DNA of 34,796 bases from DASRCB01 sp035653295. Its GTDB lineage: Bacteria; Acidobacteriota; Terriglobia; Bryobacterales; Bryobacteraceae. Where the stretch lies: the NCBI GenBank assembly GCA_035653295.1, contig DASRCB010000398.1, positions 1 through 34,796 on the forward strand, written 5' to 3'. The translations under genes and the position numbers were made by a program. Positions 1-9,577 of this stretch are shown here, in pieces. Below the pieces are notes generated by a model that worked only from the letters and a program-made list of their open reading frames with translations, did not search any database and was not told where the DNA came from. Numbering within the stretch: the stretch's first letter is position 1; every line of letters starts with the position of its first letter.

Positions 1-87
1 ATCGGCTCGGAATCACCGATCGCGCTCACCCCGGAACGATGATTTTCATCAGCTCGGAATGGCAATTTTCATGGCTCGGAATCCGCA
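1..87 (-). mobile_element. Terminal fragment of a second IS21-family element, running off the left edge
   Basis: These 87 bp are the exact reverse complement of 15212-15298, the left (istA-side) end of the complete IS21-family element in this window. They contain the same TTCCGAGC-type repeats, seen here as GCTCGGAA at 4-11, 54-61 and 74-81. The terminus CA is at 86-87. The rest of this copy, including its istA, should lie to the left of the window on the minus strand. Only the end is visible, so an isolated terminal fragment cannot be excluded. Confidence 0.8.
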
Positions 88-1025
88 TGCAGCGCGAGGT
101 GGTTGTTCGGATGATGCGCTTTCAGGGTGGACCGGAGGTGCTCCTTGGATACGTGAGTGTAGCGCTCAGTCATCGCGATCGACGCGTGGCCGAGAACTTC
201 CTGCACGACCCTGATGTCGGCGCCGTTGCGCAGCAGCAGCGTCGCCACGGTGTGCCGGAGCATGTGCGGCGTAACCCTTGTTCCAATTCCGGCAGCCTCT
301 GCCAGTTCGGCCAACGCTCTGGCCACGCCTTGAGTGGAAAGCCGGCCTCCCGAGGCATTGACGAGAAGGGCGCGGTGTCCGACCTGCATTGCCGACCGAC
401 ACTGCAAATACGTCCTCACGCACGCCGCTGAGCGGCCGTCCGGCAGCACTGCCAACCGCTGCCGTGAGCCTTTTCCCTTGATCAGAAACGCCTGATCATC
501 GTCGATCCAGTCGTTCACATCCAGCATGACGAGTTCGCCGACGCGAATTCCGGTGGCGAAAAGGAGCTCTATAGCCGCAGCATTCCGGAAGCCCAAAAAT
601 CGGATGTCGGAAGGACTGACGCCCGGTGCCGGTATTTCGGTCACCTCCATCCATGCCCGTTGTAGCAGCCGTGTCGAATCGCCTGCCGAGAGGGCCCGCG
701 GTAGCCGTTTCTCCGTGTTCAGGTCGAGCCTGATGCGCCATAGCGGCGAGGCCGTGAGCACACCGCGGCGGACCCAATACTAAAAGAACACCTTGAGCGT
801 GGCAAACTTCCGGCGCACTGACGCCGGCGTGTAACCGTCGCCCGTGAGCGCGCCGGCCCAGCTTTCCAAGCTTGGTGGTTCGATACATTCCAGAGCTGCG
901 GAAGAACCAATCTGGGCCTTAAACTGCGCCAGATCAATGGAATACGCACTCTTGGTCTTCGCACTTCTGCGACAGGTAGCGAAGTATCCGCTCAGGAACG
1001 ACTCTACAGCCTCGGCGAGCTGCAT
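69..1025 (-). pseudogene. XerC/D-like tyrosine recombinase interrupted by an in-frame TAG
   Basis: Read leftward from ATG at 1023-1025 (GGAG five bases upstream), the frame encodes an N-terminal SAM-like core-binding domain of about 81 residues. It ends in KVFF and a TAG at 780-782, then continues in the same frame with YWVRRGVL and a full catalytic domain. The catalytic pattern is intact: Arg in GIRVGEL, HMLRH, LGH and the nucleophile Tyr in TERYTH. A single nonsense mutation therefore splits an otherwise complete recombinase of about 318 codons. The last few codons (DSEP and stop) come from the IS21 end at 1-87, so the native C-terminus was replaced by the insertion. Its original DNA target is unknown. 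It could act only if the amber codon is suppressed or is a sequencing error. Confidence 0.85.
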
Positions 1026-1227
1026 TCCGACTCCAGTAGGTGATGTGGATTACAGCACGGTTGGTGGCCGTGCCTCATGTCTATCGGCACTATCGAGCGA
1101 TATCTGGCGGGGAGCCCCCGAAGGCGTGCAGTCGATACCCGCGCTGAAATCCTGATAGAATTATCGGGAGCTCCGGGCCATCCTTCACGGTACCGACCGA
1201 CGGTGGTGTGGAGTTCACGCCAGATAA

Positions 1228-1452
1228 CAGGATGTTCAGCGTCGCGATAAGATCGCGCGCGCCCACGCGGTATCCCCCACCGTCGAGGCGGGAAACGTGT
1301 ATCTCCCGGAGGAAGCGCCCTGGTTATCGGACTTCCTCGAAGAGCACTCCGTCTTCCCGGTGGGCGCCTATGATGACCAGGTCGATGCGACCACGCAGGC
1401 GCTGAACCGCATGATGGCTCCTCAACCCAACATCCGCTTCTTTACGTTGTGA
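1228..1452 (+). pseudogene. Remnant of phage terminase large subunit, C-terminal end
   Basis: A frame opening after a TAA at 1225-1227 and closing with TGA at 1450-1452 reads RDKIARAHAVSPTVEAGNVY, then LPEEAPWLSDFLEEH, then FPVGAYDDQVDATTQALNRM. This is the typical end of the nuclease domain of phage large terminase (TerL): the VEAGNVYLP stretch, followed by F-P-x-G-x-x-DDQVDA and its Asp residues. TerL normally exceeds 400 residues and only about 74 remain. There is no start codon or ATPase domain upstream, so it is a decayed prophage trace. It fits with the phage-type DUF3489/DUF2924/recombinase genes next to it. Confidence 0.75.
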
Positions 1453-1513
1453 GAACCGTAAGGCTGACGGGCGGCGTCGGCTAACTTGGGGAAGAAGAGC
1501 TGGTGAAGCAGCC

Positions 1514-1542
1514 AGCCCGCCCGGTAGGATTCCGGGCGGGCT
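1514..1542 (-). terminator. Strong GC-rich hairpin downstream of the DUF3489 gene
   Basis: AGCCCGCCCGG (1514-1524) and CCGGGCGGGCT (1532-1542) form a perfect 11-bp stem with a 7-nt loop, 22 bases past the DUF3489 stop codon. No run of T follows on the minus strand, so it may be a weak or Rho-assisted terminator, or may mainly stabilise the 3' end. It could equally serve the terminase remnant from the other side. Confidence 0.5.
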
Positions 1543-1564
1543 GCAGAAGAGGCGAACGCCAGCG

Positions 1565-1975
1565 CTACTTACGGACGGTGTAGACACGCTGGCCGTCATC
1601 GCGCTTGGTGGACCCCACCTTCAGTCCCATCTTCTTTGAAACCGCGCCGCTGATGAAGCCGCGCACGCTGTGCGCCTGCCAGCCGGTGGCGTCCATGAGT
1701 TCGGCCAGCGTGGCCCCTTTAGGCCGCTCGATGAGGCCGAGCACCGTGGCTGTCTTGCTGCCCTGGCGCGCTGCCGAAGAGCGGCGGCCGTTGCCTTTCT
1801 TCGCCCCTTTGGCCGCTTTCTTCGCCGGGGCTGCCTTCCTTCCCGGTTTCCCCTTCACCTGCGCAACACGGGGCTTCCGTGGCGCGGTTTTGGCCTTCTT
1901 TTCGGCCTTCGGCTGCGGCGCGTTGGCGGCGGTTGGGGCCTGCGGCGCGGGCTCACTGGCGGTGGATGTTTTCAT
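1565..1975 (-). CDS. DUF3489 family protein
   Basis: The 136-residue protein starts at ATG 1973-1975, preceded by AAGGAG nine bases upstream. The first half is a disordered Ala/Pro/Lys-rich tail of the histone-H1 type (PRKPRVAQVKGKPGRKAAPA). The second half is a small globular domain with GATLAELMDATGWQAHSVRG followed by KKMGL and RVYTV, the hallmark of DUF3489. It looks like a winged-helix-type DNA-binding fold, which is inference. DUF3489 genes are commonly found beside DUF2924 and large serine recombinase genes in prophage-like cassettes, exactly as here, with the partners divergent at 2541 and 3035. The frame stays open upstream to 2443, so an N-terminally longer product is possible; the strong ribosome site favours the short one. 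Confidence 0.8.
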   Translation of the reverse strand: MKTSTASEPAPQAPTAANAPQPKAEKKAKTAPRKPRVAQVKGKPGRKAAPAKKAAKGAKKGNGRRSSAARQGSKTATVLGLIERPKGATLAELMDATGWQAHSVRGFISGAVSKKMGLKVGSTKRDDGQRVYTVRK

Positions 1976-2404
1976 TTTCGTTTCTCCTTTTTGGCGGTGG
2001 TTACCGCGGGTCATGACATCCATCCCTCTGGCCGCCTCCAATTGCAAGTTGTATTTCCCGCAATCTGACTTCGAAGAAGATGCGCCCGGCGGGGGGACCT
2101 GCGTGGCTGTTTTCGCCTGGCCGCAGTGATCGGCTTCGCGCCGCGCGGCTGCCCTGGCAGCAAGAAAGCGGCGATCTTCCGCTCGCCCGGCCTGCTCGCG
2201 CACGATCTCCTGCCCTGCCGTTTGGAGATCGCCCGCCGGCATGGTGCCGAACAACAGCCGCAGGGCATGGCTCTGCCTCTCCTCCCGACAGGCGAGTTCG
2301 CGCTGCAGTTGTTCGTATGCCCCATCCAGTTCGGCGTCGTTGATCTCCGACAGGAACAGGCGAAAGATGCGCCAGTCGACGTCGTTCAGAGTTTCCTCAG
2401 GCAT
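1976..2404 (-). CDS. Hypothetical helical protein, in frame with and upstream of DUF3489
   Basis: Starting at ATG 2402-2404 the frame reads MPEETLNDVDWRIFRLFLSE, then an acidic and basic helical stretch rich in Arg and Ala, and runs without a stop into the DUF3489 gene. It is not a family I recognise. Either it is the N-terminus of a 280-residue fusion, or a separate upstream gene lost its stop or frame before the DUF3489 ribosome site. The helical segment NDAELDGAYEQLQREL looks like real protein; the part after about 2130 is of lower complexity and may not be coding. Confidence 0.35.
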
Positions 2405-2540
2405 TGGTCGACATGTTAGGCTCATGCTCCCGCCGTTATGCAAGTGCGGGCAGGACCTGGAGGCGGGGACGCCACTTGCTCCTGCCCGCCTGGTGAGCGT
2501 TCATGGTCATGGCCGGAAACCTCCGGCCCGGAGCCAGACT

Positions 2541-3038
2541 ATGGAGACCACCCTTTCAAACAACCTTGATGAGCTGCAACAACTCAGCATCGAGCAGCTG
2601 CGCCGCCGCTATCGCGAGCTGTTCGAGGAGGATCACCCCACCACGCACCGGAACGTGCTCGTCAGGCGTATTGCCTGGCGGCTGCAAAGCGTTGCCCACG
2701 GAGGGCTGTCCGATCGCGCCCGGCAGCGGGCCAGTGAACTCGCTCGCGATGCTGACCTGCGGGTCCTGATTCCCCGCGCGCTGAAACAGACCGCCGCCCG
2801 CGCTTCAGCGCACCAGGCCCGCCGCGATCCACGCCTGCCCGAGGTGGGAACCGTGATCCGGCGCGAGTACGCCGGCCGCGCCGTTGAGGTCGTGATTCTC
2901 GAAGACGGCTTCGAGTACGACGGCATCCGTTACGATTCCCTGAGCGCCATTGCCACGAAGGTAACGGGCACACGCTGGAACGGGTTCCTGTTCTTCGGTC
3001 TGGCCCGCCGCACGCACCGCAAGCGAGGCCGGCGATGA
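2541..3038 (+). CDS. DUF2924 family protein
   Basis: This 165-residue protein starts at ATG 2541. It carries the LQQLSIEQLRRRYRELFEED pattern and NVLVRRIAWRLQ, then a basic linker. The C-terminal part has GTVIRREYAGRAVEVVILED, then GFEYDGIRYDSLSAIATKVT and WNGFLFFGL, typical of DUF2924. The second half resembles small domains that accompany site-specific recombinases. Its stop overlaps the recombinase start as ATGA at 3035-3038, so the two are translationally coupled. The biochemical role is unknown; a helper or regulator of the recombinase is inferred from the constant pairing. Confidence 0.85.
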   Translation: METTLSNNLDELQQLSIEQLRRRYRELFEEDHPTTHRNVLVRRIAWRLQSVAHGGLSDRARQRASELARDADLRVLIPRALKQTAARASAHQARRDPRLPEVGTVIRREYAGRAVEVVILEDGFEYDGIRYDSLSAIATKVTGTRWNGFLFFGLARRTHRKRGRR

Positions 3039-4606
3039 TCGCGGCTGCCGGGGCCGCCTCTGCGCCGCAAGTCCGCTGTGCGATCTACACCCGGAAATCG
3101 ACCGAAGAAGGGCTGGCGCAGCCGTTCAACTCCCTCCATGCGCAGCGCGAAGCAGCCGAGTCTTACGTCCACAGCCAGCAGTCGCAGGGCTGGGTTCTGC
3201 TGCCCACGCGCTACGATGACGGCGGCTTCACCGGAGCCAATATGGAGCGCCCCGCGCTGAAGCGCCTGCTGGCCGACATCGCCGCCGGGCAGGTGGACTG
3301 CGTCCTCGTATATAAGGTCGACCGGCTCAGCCGCTCGCTGCTGGATTTTGCGCGCATCATGGAGATTTTCGAGCGCCACTCGGCTGCCTTCGTCTCCGTC
3401 ACCCAGCAGTTCAACACCGCCGCCTCACTCGGCCGGCTGACGCTGAACATCCTGTTATCGTTTGCCCAGTTCGAGCGGGAGATCATCAGCGAGCGCACAC
3501 GCGATAAGCAGGCGGCAGCGCGCCGCAAAGGCAAATGGACGGGTGGGCGTCTGGTGCTGGGCTATGACCTCGATCCATCCGGAGCCGGGCTGCGGATCAA
3601 CGAAGCGGAGGCGGAGCGGGTGCGGGCCATCTTCGATCTCTCGCTCCACACCGGGAGCCTTGAAGCGACATTGCGGGAGTTGGCCCAGCGTGGCTGGACC
3701 AACAAGTCGTGGACGACACAGGCTGGCGGGAGCCACCGGGGTGGTCCGTTCCGCGAAGACTCGCTGAAGCGCCTGCTGACCAACAAGCTCTACATTGGCC
3801 GCGTGCGGCAGGGAGAGCAGGACTACGCGGGCGAGCACCCGGCTATCGTTGCGCCTGAGGCGTGGCACGGCGTACAACGGCTTCTGGCCGCGACACAGCG
3901 GGGCCGCAAGCGGCGGCCGGCAAGTGCGGGGGACGGGGCTTTGTCCGCCATCCTGTTTTGCGCCACGTGTGGCGGCCATCTGCGCATCTCAGGATCCCGC
4001 AGATTGCGGAAGCGCTCTCGTTACATCTGCCCTGGCTCGCCGCAGAGCGGGACCGGCGACTGTGTTCGAAAGCCGCTCCCGGCTGACGATCTGGAGCGAA
4101 TCGTCGAGGATGCCGCAGGCGGCGACATCGCTCACTATGTTGAAAGGGTGACCTGGGCCGGTGACCGCGACCAGCTCACCATTCGTCTCAAGGACCAGAG
4201 CGAGATGCTCATCCCGATCGAGCGCGTTCGCGTCCAGCGCGGACGAATCATGCTGCGCGTTGCCGGCCCGCAGCGGGACGCCCAAAGCCGAGTTGAGGGT
4301 TGCGTTCCGCGCATCAGCCGGCTCATGGCCCTTGCACTCCGTCTTGAGGAACTGCTGCGCACGCGCGCAACAGGCAGTGAGGCGGAACTCGCGCGCGCCG
4401 GCAACGTAACGCGCTCCCGTATACGCCAGATCCTGAATCTGCTCGATCTCGCTCCCGACATCCAGGAGCAGCTGTTGTTTCTTCCGCGCTCTGCAAACGG
4501 TCGCGATTCCATTACCGAGCAGGAACTGCGCCGCATCACCACCGAACCTGACTGGGAGCGGCAGCGCACAACCTTCGCCGAACTCATGCGGGCGCGCGCC
4601 GCGTGA
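3035..4606 (+). CDS. Large serine recombinase
   Basis: This 523-residue protein has the N-terminal resolvase catalytic domain: nucleophile Ser22 in YTRKSTEEG, YKVDRLSRS, and the FAQFEREIISERTRDK helix. A recombinase domain follows (GGRLVLGYDLD to LYIGRVRQG), then a zinc-ribbon-like segment with CATCGG and a later CPGSPQSGTGDC. The tail contains a helix-turn-helix-like stretch (AELARAGNVTRSRIRQIL). Proteins of this class integrate and excise prophages and cassettes. The start is set by the ATGA overlap with the DUF2924 gene. All motifs look intact, so it may be functional. Its attachment sites could not be located. Confidence 0.92.
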   Translation: MIAAAGAASAPQVRCAIYTRKSTEEGLAQPFNSLHAQREAAESYVHSQQSQGWVLLPTRYDDGGFTGANMERPALKRLLADIAAGQVDCVLVYKVDRLSRSLLDFARIMEIFERHSAAFVSVTQQFNTAASLGRLTLNILLSFAQFEREIISERTRDKQAAARRKGKWTGGRLVLGYDLDPSGAGLRINEAEAERVRAIFDLSLHTGSLEATLRELAQRGWTNKSWTTQAGGSHRGGPFREDSLKRLLTNKLYIGRVRQGEQDYAGEHPAIVAPEAWHGVQRLLAATQRGRKRRPASAGDGALSAILFCATCGGHLRISGSRRLRKRSRYICPGSPQSGTGDCVRKPLPADDLERIVEDAAGGDIAHYVERVTWAGDRDQLTIRLKDQSEMLIPIERVRVQRGRIMLRVAGPQRDAQSRVEGCVPRISRLMALALRLEELLRTRATGSEAELARAGNVTRSRIRQILNLLDLAPDIQEQLLFLPRSANGRDSITEQELRRITTEPDWERQRTTFAELMRARAA

Positions 4607-4727
4607 TCTCTCGCCATGCGCGGCATCTGGTCGACGGACAGTTAGCCCAGGGGCGACGGCTTGCGTTCCGCCCCTCAGCTGAGCCATGAATGTGTGGACC
4701 GTGGTGTTTCCGGTCTGACGAGGCTCC

Positions 4728-4994
4728 ATGCGTAACGACACTGTTTTCGAGCTGGGCCGCGCGGTGGTGCTGCTGCAGCCCGGCTCCGCGCGGCGCCGCT
4801 TCCGCGTAAAGAGCGCGGTCCTGACGGTTCTTCCCCGCGGTCGCCTGCGGCTGCGCCTCGAGGGTCCGCAGGGCTGGGTGGCGATCGAGATCAGCCGCAC
4901 CCGTTTCTGGCAGCTAACCGAAGCCCTCCATGAATCTTCGATTCGTGCCAGAGATTCTGCTCCCCTTCCTCGACCACGCAGGCAACAGCCGTGA
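4728..4994 (+). CDS. Small basic hypothetical protein
   Basis: This 88-residue protein starts at ATG 4728, 121 bases after the recombinase. It is Arg-rich, with a beta-like core (RRRFRVKSAVLTVLPRGRLR, then GWVAIEISRTRFWQL). I recognise no family. Its stop overlaps the GTG start of the next gene (GTGA at 4991-4994), so the two probably form one unit in the cassette. Confidence 0.55.
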   Translation: MRNDTVFELGRAVVLLQPGSARRRFRVKSAVLTVLPRGRLRLRLEGPQGWVAIEISRTRFWQLTEALHESSIRARDSAPLPRPRRQQP

Positions 4995-5377
4995 TCGCGT
5001 CAGAGTTCTCCAGCGCGGTGGAGAGCATCATCGCCGCACCCGTGATCCTCGGCCTCGGTGACTTGAAAGTACTCCGTACCGGCCGCCGGGCGGGCCATGT
5101 CGAGCTGCTCCTCGAAGATCCCGTCGAAGCAATCCTCTGGGTTGCAGACCTGCAGCCTCACTCCGCCGACGAAGTTCAGATCATGCGCCTCGTCGAGCAC
5201 TGGGCCATCATCCACGGCCACCGCCCTTGTCTGGCCATCCTGGTGGCCGAGGATATCCCGCCACGGCTGGCCAACGTCCTTGCCGTCCTGCGCCAGGCAG
5301 TTCCGCTGTTTATCATCGAGATGCAGGCCAATGGCGGCGCGAAGGCTCCGCGTTTCCGGCGCCTCGTGCTACGCTGA
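4991..5377 (+). CDS. Hypothetical protein with a PD-(D/E)XK-nuclease-like pattern
   Basis: This 128-residue protein starts at GTG 4991. The order of elements (GHVELLLEDPVEAILWVADLQ, a helix with DEVQIMRLVEHWAIIHGHRP, a strand CLAILVAEDIPPRLANVL and a final VPLFIIEMQA) follows the layout of small PD-(D/E)XK nucleases of the YhcG/NucS type. There, a strand with E-x-K is followed by a helix and an I-I-A-E-like strand. The expected E-x-K is here A-D-L-Q, so catalysis is doubtful. The assignment rests on pattern only. The stop at 5375-5377 lies exactly at the cassette boundary. Confidence 0.45.
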   Translation: MIASEFSSAVESIIAAPVILGLGDLKVLRTGRRAGHVELLLEDPVEAILWVADLQPHSADEVQIMRLVEHWAIIHGHRPCLAILVAEDIPPRLANVLAVLRQAVPLFIIEMQANGGAKAPRFRRLVLR

Positions 5378-8300
5378 TTCGCGCCGCCAGGATGGAGCGG
5401 CAGCGGAAGCGGCACGGTCAACTTTGCGGTGACGGCGAACGTTCAGCCGCAGCGCAACGGGAATATCTTCATCAACGGGCAGGCCGTGCCCATTTCGCAA
5501 GCCGCGGGGCAGCCGGTGGCGCCACAAATATCATCCTTATCGCCGCCGTCGGGTCCGGTCGGAACGTATGTTGTCATCTGGGGGACTTATTATGGCTCGA
5601 CCCTGACGAACACCACCGTGACGTTCAATGGCATACCCGTCAGCAGCTACGATTACGGCATCACGACAATAGGCGCGCGAGTGCCGGCGGGGACAACTAC
5701 TGGGCCAGTCATCGTCACGGTGGCCGGTCTGCCCAGCAATCCACTGACGTTCACCGTGATACCGACGCCAGTGATCAACAGTCTGTCCACCACGTCCGGT
5801 CCTGTGGGGACAGCGGTAACCATCAGCGGCTCTCTGTTCGGCGTAAACCAGACCACCAGTACCGTGACCTTCAATGGGATCACGGCGCAGGTGAGGGGCT
5901 GGAGCGATTCCACCATCACCGCCGTCGTTCCGCCGGGCGCGACGACGGGGCCGGTCATGGTCACTGTTGGTGGAGTAGGGGGCAGCGGGCCGGCGTTCAG
6001 CGTGACCGGCGCATCTCCGTATATTTCGGGCTTATCGCCAGGTTCGGGGAACGTGGGAACAGCGGTAACCATCAGCGGGTCAAAGTTCGGCTCGAGTCAG
6101 GGCACTGTGACGTTCAATGGAGTCGCGGCGGCGGTGAGCAACTGGACCACGAGCAGCATTGTGGCCGCCGTGCCGCCTGGCTCGGCGACCGGCCCGGTGG
6201 TGGTAACCGTGAGCGGCGTGGGGAGCAATTCCGTGCAATACGCGGTGACGGGGCCAACTCCGTCAATAGTGAGTGTTTCGCCCAATCCTGCAGCGCCAGC
6301 CGGCAGCGTGACGGTCACCGGCTCGGGTTTCGGCGCCAATCAGGTGAACGGGAAGGTGTGGCTGGGCACGAGTTTCGGCGCGGTGACGAGTTGGAGCGAC
6401 ACCCAGATCGTCGCCACGGTCGCGGCGAACGCCACATCCGGAACGGCACAGGTTCAGCAGAGTGGGATGTGGTCTAACTCAGTTCCATTCACCGTCAATA
6501 CCGCACAGATCGCCAGCATCACCCCGAATAGTGGAATTGCTGGCACACTGGTGACGATTACCGGCTCGGGCTTCGGCTCCGCCCAGGGTAGTGGGCAGGT
6601 GTGGCTGGGAACAGCCGCGGCCTCGGTGCAGAGCTGGAGCGATACGCAGGTGGTCGCCACCGTTTCAGCCGGAGCGGCCTCAGGCAATGCGCAGGTCCTG
6701 CAGAACGGCGTAATGAGCAATTCCGTGCCGTTTACGATCAATATTCCTCATCTTCTAAGCGTGACTCCGGGTTCCGGATTGCCTGGAACCTCGGTTACGA
6801 TCACAGGTACAGGATTCGGATCGACCCAGGGAAGCGGCGCTGTCTGGCTGGGCAGCACAACCGGTCAGGTGACCAGTTGGAGTGACACGCAGGTGATGGC
6901 CTCTGTAGCATCGGGCGCGGTGACCGGCATCGCACGGGTGCAGCAGAACGGCGTATGGAGCAATGCAATGGCGTTTATTGTTCCGAGCGGCGACAATATG
7001 AGCCTGACGCCTAATCTGCTGAATCTGGTGGTGGGCGATACGCATAGCGTTGCGGCGGTCAGTTCCACCGGGCAGGCGGTGACCGGGCTGACGTGGACAT
7101 CGAGCGATCCGACCATCGTCAGCCTGTCGACTGATGATCCGCCGGTTCTGACGGCTGTTGCGGCGGGGCGTGCGACGATCACGGCGGGAACGGCCTCGGC
7201 GGATGTTACCGTGTTCTCGAACGATCTTCCGGTGGGAACGGTGCAGTGGTCGAATGCCGGAGACGGGTCGGGCGTGGACAGGATTGTTCCGGCGGTTCCC
7301 AACGCAAACGGAGTGGCGGACGTGTTCGCCTTCCAGCAGGACGGGACTGTGCAGGCGATTACCAGCGACGGAGCAACGGCCTGGCAGTTGGATGCAACGC
7401 AGATTCGTTCTTTGATCCCCGACTTTCAGGGCGGACTGGTGGGGCTGGAGCAGACGGATTCAACTAATGGCAATTTGTGCGCGCTCGTGCAGTTCAATGG
7501 CCTCACCGGGCAGAAGACAACCGTTTACAGCCCCGTAGACTGCTATCCCAGTGCCGTTGTAAGCACCGATGGCACGATTTTCGCACGCAGGATGCCTGCG
7601 GACAACGGGTATGAGTATACGGACTTCACTATTGTCGGCGTTAATCCTTTGACAGGAAATCAGTTTACGGTACTGATGGCGCAGGGCGCGAACACCACGC
7701 CGTTGGACGGCCAGTACGGCGACTTCATTATTGCAGGTGATGGTTACCTTTATATCCCTGGATGTACGCGGAGCCTGGCTCGGACGAGTACCACGCGCTT
7801 TTCCACAACCGGCTCTTCCGGGTGAACAGCGCGGGAGCATCGGATCAGATTGTGCTGGGTGATTGGGTCGCCTCGTCCGGCGTGGATATCCCGACCATTC
7901 CGACGTACGTTATCACCAACGCCGACCAGGGCGTGATTGCGAGTTTCATCGCGCTCACGGGTGAGCCCGTAATCGCAACCGTTACGGGGACAAGCGTGAG
8001 TGTCGGGCCTGGGCCGTCGATCGCGGGCCAGAACGATGCCGTGGCACCGGCGCTGCAGGCGGAGGACGGATCGTATGTGGGAACTGCGTACGTCGGGGAC
8101 GACCGGACACCATACATAGTCGCCTTTGACGAGAGCGGGACTGTGCGCTGGACGGTCCCGAATGACGAGCCGAAGATTGGCACGGACGATGGGGGGGTGA
8201 TCGCGAAGTCGGGGATCATGTATGACCAGAACGGTGGTGCGTCAGGGTTCTCCGTCGCCGCTGCTATATACTCTTGGACCTCGGGTGCGTATGAAATAGG

Positions 8301-8976
8301 CAGTGTCCACAGGTTCCCCTCACCACCGCAAGGTTTTGCTCTGGGGTGGTTCCCTAGCGCGGGAGATTTTGGCCTTTTGTTTGCCTCTCATTTTCCGACC
8401 GACTGGAGAGCAAACGACGAAGTCAAAAACGACATTCTAAACGACAAGATGTGGGCGAAGTTCGCGAGGTCCACCTGCGCTTCGATACTTAGCCAGGGCA
8501 TGTCAGCCCTCGCTATCCCGAACTACACGCTTACCGCGATCCGTCAAAAGGAGAGACAGACAAACTTCTACTACCTCGGTCAGAGTAATGTTGGAGCGCT
8601 AACTCTTCAGCAGGTTACAGGGTACGAGCTGAGCAACACTCAGACCATCACTTCCTACCTCGGCGGTGCCAATGCGGCGACTGTGAACATGGGAGCTACG
8701 AAACAAACTGCAGTTATACTCAAGGCTGGATTGCTCCCGCCGTTATCGATCCCAAGCACTTCACATCCTGAGTTTACATTGGTCCACGAGTTGATCCTTC
8801 ACGCATGGGCTGCACAACCTGACGATGTGTACTTTAATAACACGTTCTTCCAACAAAAGGGCCTCTGGCGGCCTGATGCAGCTACAACCTGGATTACTGA
8901 TTGGCTGAGCACGGATTGTACGTGCACGCCCGGCAGGCCGGGAACTACCTGCACTGCAAACACCGCTAAATGGTAG
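5378..8976 (+). pseudogene. BACON-TIG(x6)-Big2 extracellular protein, 5'-truncated and frameshifted
   Basis: The frame opens at 5378 without a start codon, in the last strand of a BACON-type domain (SGSGTVNFAVTANVQ, then NGNIFINGQAVPISQA). Six TIG/IPT beta-sandwich repeats of about 80 residues follow at roughly 5520-6985, each with the pattern SGPVGTAVTISG, W-SD-TI/TQ and TGPVxVTV. A Big_2 domain covers about 6990-7215, then a repeat-rich, possibly propeller-like segment. Near 7758 the frame is lost: after GDGYLYIP the first frame goes on to a stop at 7823-7825. The real continuation (WMYAEPGSDEYHALFHNRLF) is in the next frame and runs to TAG 8974-8976. One missing base explains it. Such proteins are secreted and bind surfaces or polymers. 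Its 5' half was removed where the recombinase cassette ends. Confidence 0.85.
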
Positions 8977-8985
8977 GGGGAACGT

Positions 8986-9567
8986 ATGAAATCAATTGTA
9001 ATAATCGCGACGGCGCTCGCGTGCGGCTTCGTCGGCGGTGCCGCGGGAACGCTGACGATTCTCGCTCGCGAGCACGCGCGGCCAGCGGAGTTAGTGCGCG
9101 CCCGGAGCTTCGAATTAGTGGGTGAGCGAGGGCAGGTAATCTCTCACTGGGGCCTCGACAGGGCGCAGAACGCCGTAATCGCATTCAGCACCAGAGGACT
9201 TGCAGGTGGTGTTGTGCCTGGTCGTCCGCCTCTCGATCTGACGGATCCCAACAATCAAACCGTTGCGATTGGAGTGCTGAACGATGATCTACCGTTCCTG
9301 GCGATGAGGGGCGCAGATCGGAAGACGCGCGTGCGTCTGATGTTGACGCTTTGGGACCAGCCGTCTTTGTTGATGGAAGACGACACTGGGCCGAGGATCT
9401 CTCTGGGCATCGCGCCGAGTGACACCCCTGGACCCCGGAATAACAGCTGGTCACTCATGTTCGTCCCTGACGTTGCCAGCATCGGCTTCCTGGCCAATAC
9501 GGAAAAAGGGCAAACGTACGTCAAGGGAGGTGTCTATGTCAGGCCGGGTAAGGTGAAGTATCCATAG
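8986..9567 (+). CDS. Membrane-anchored hypothetical protein
   Basis: This 193-residue protein starts at ATG 8986, with a GGGGGA ribosome site 5-6 bases before and nine bases after the TIG protein. The first 27 residues form a signal anchor (IVIIATALACGFVGGAAGTL) with a lysine in front, so the rest is probably periplasmic. The body is beta-rich, with RARSFELVGERGQVISHWGL near residues 38-57, a pattern of secreted proteins built from repeated strands (GPRISLGI). I do not recognise the family. The tight spacing suggests it was co-transcribed with the surface protein before that gene broke. Confidence 0.7.
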   Translation: MKSIVIIATALACGFVGGAAGTLTILAREHARPAELVRARSFELVGERGQVISHWGLDRAQNAVIAFSTRGLAGGVVPGRPPLDLTDPNNQTVAIGVLNDDLPFLAMRGADRKTRVRLMLTLWDQPSLLMEDDTGPRISLGIAPSDTPGPRNNSWSLMFVPDVASIGFLANTEKGQTYVKGGVYVRPGKVKYP

Positions 9568-9577
9568 CGCCTCTAAA

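Larger units (their letters stand above)
1565..5377. mobile_element. Recombinase cassette (DUF3489, DUF2924, serine recombinase, two small genes)
   Basis: The cassette holds a divergent pair of small DUF genes and a large serine recombinase, followed by two short overlapping genes. It ends at the TGA 5375-5377. From 5378 the reading frame belongs to a different, 5'-truncated surface protein, so the right boundary is sharp. The left boundary is not visible; it may include the terminase remnant at 1228. The chromosomal half of the broken gene was not found on the left side, so either part was lost or the element is larger. Confidence 0.5.
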
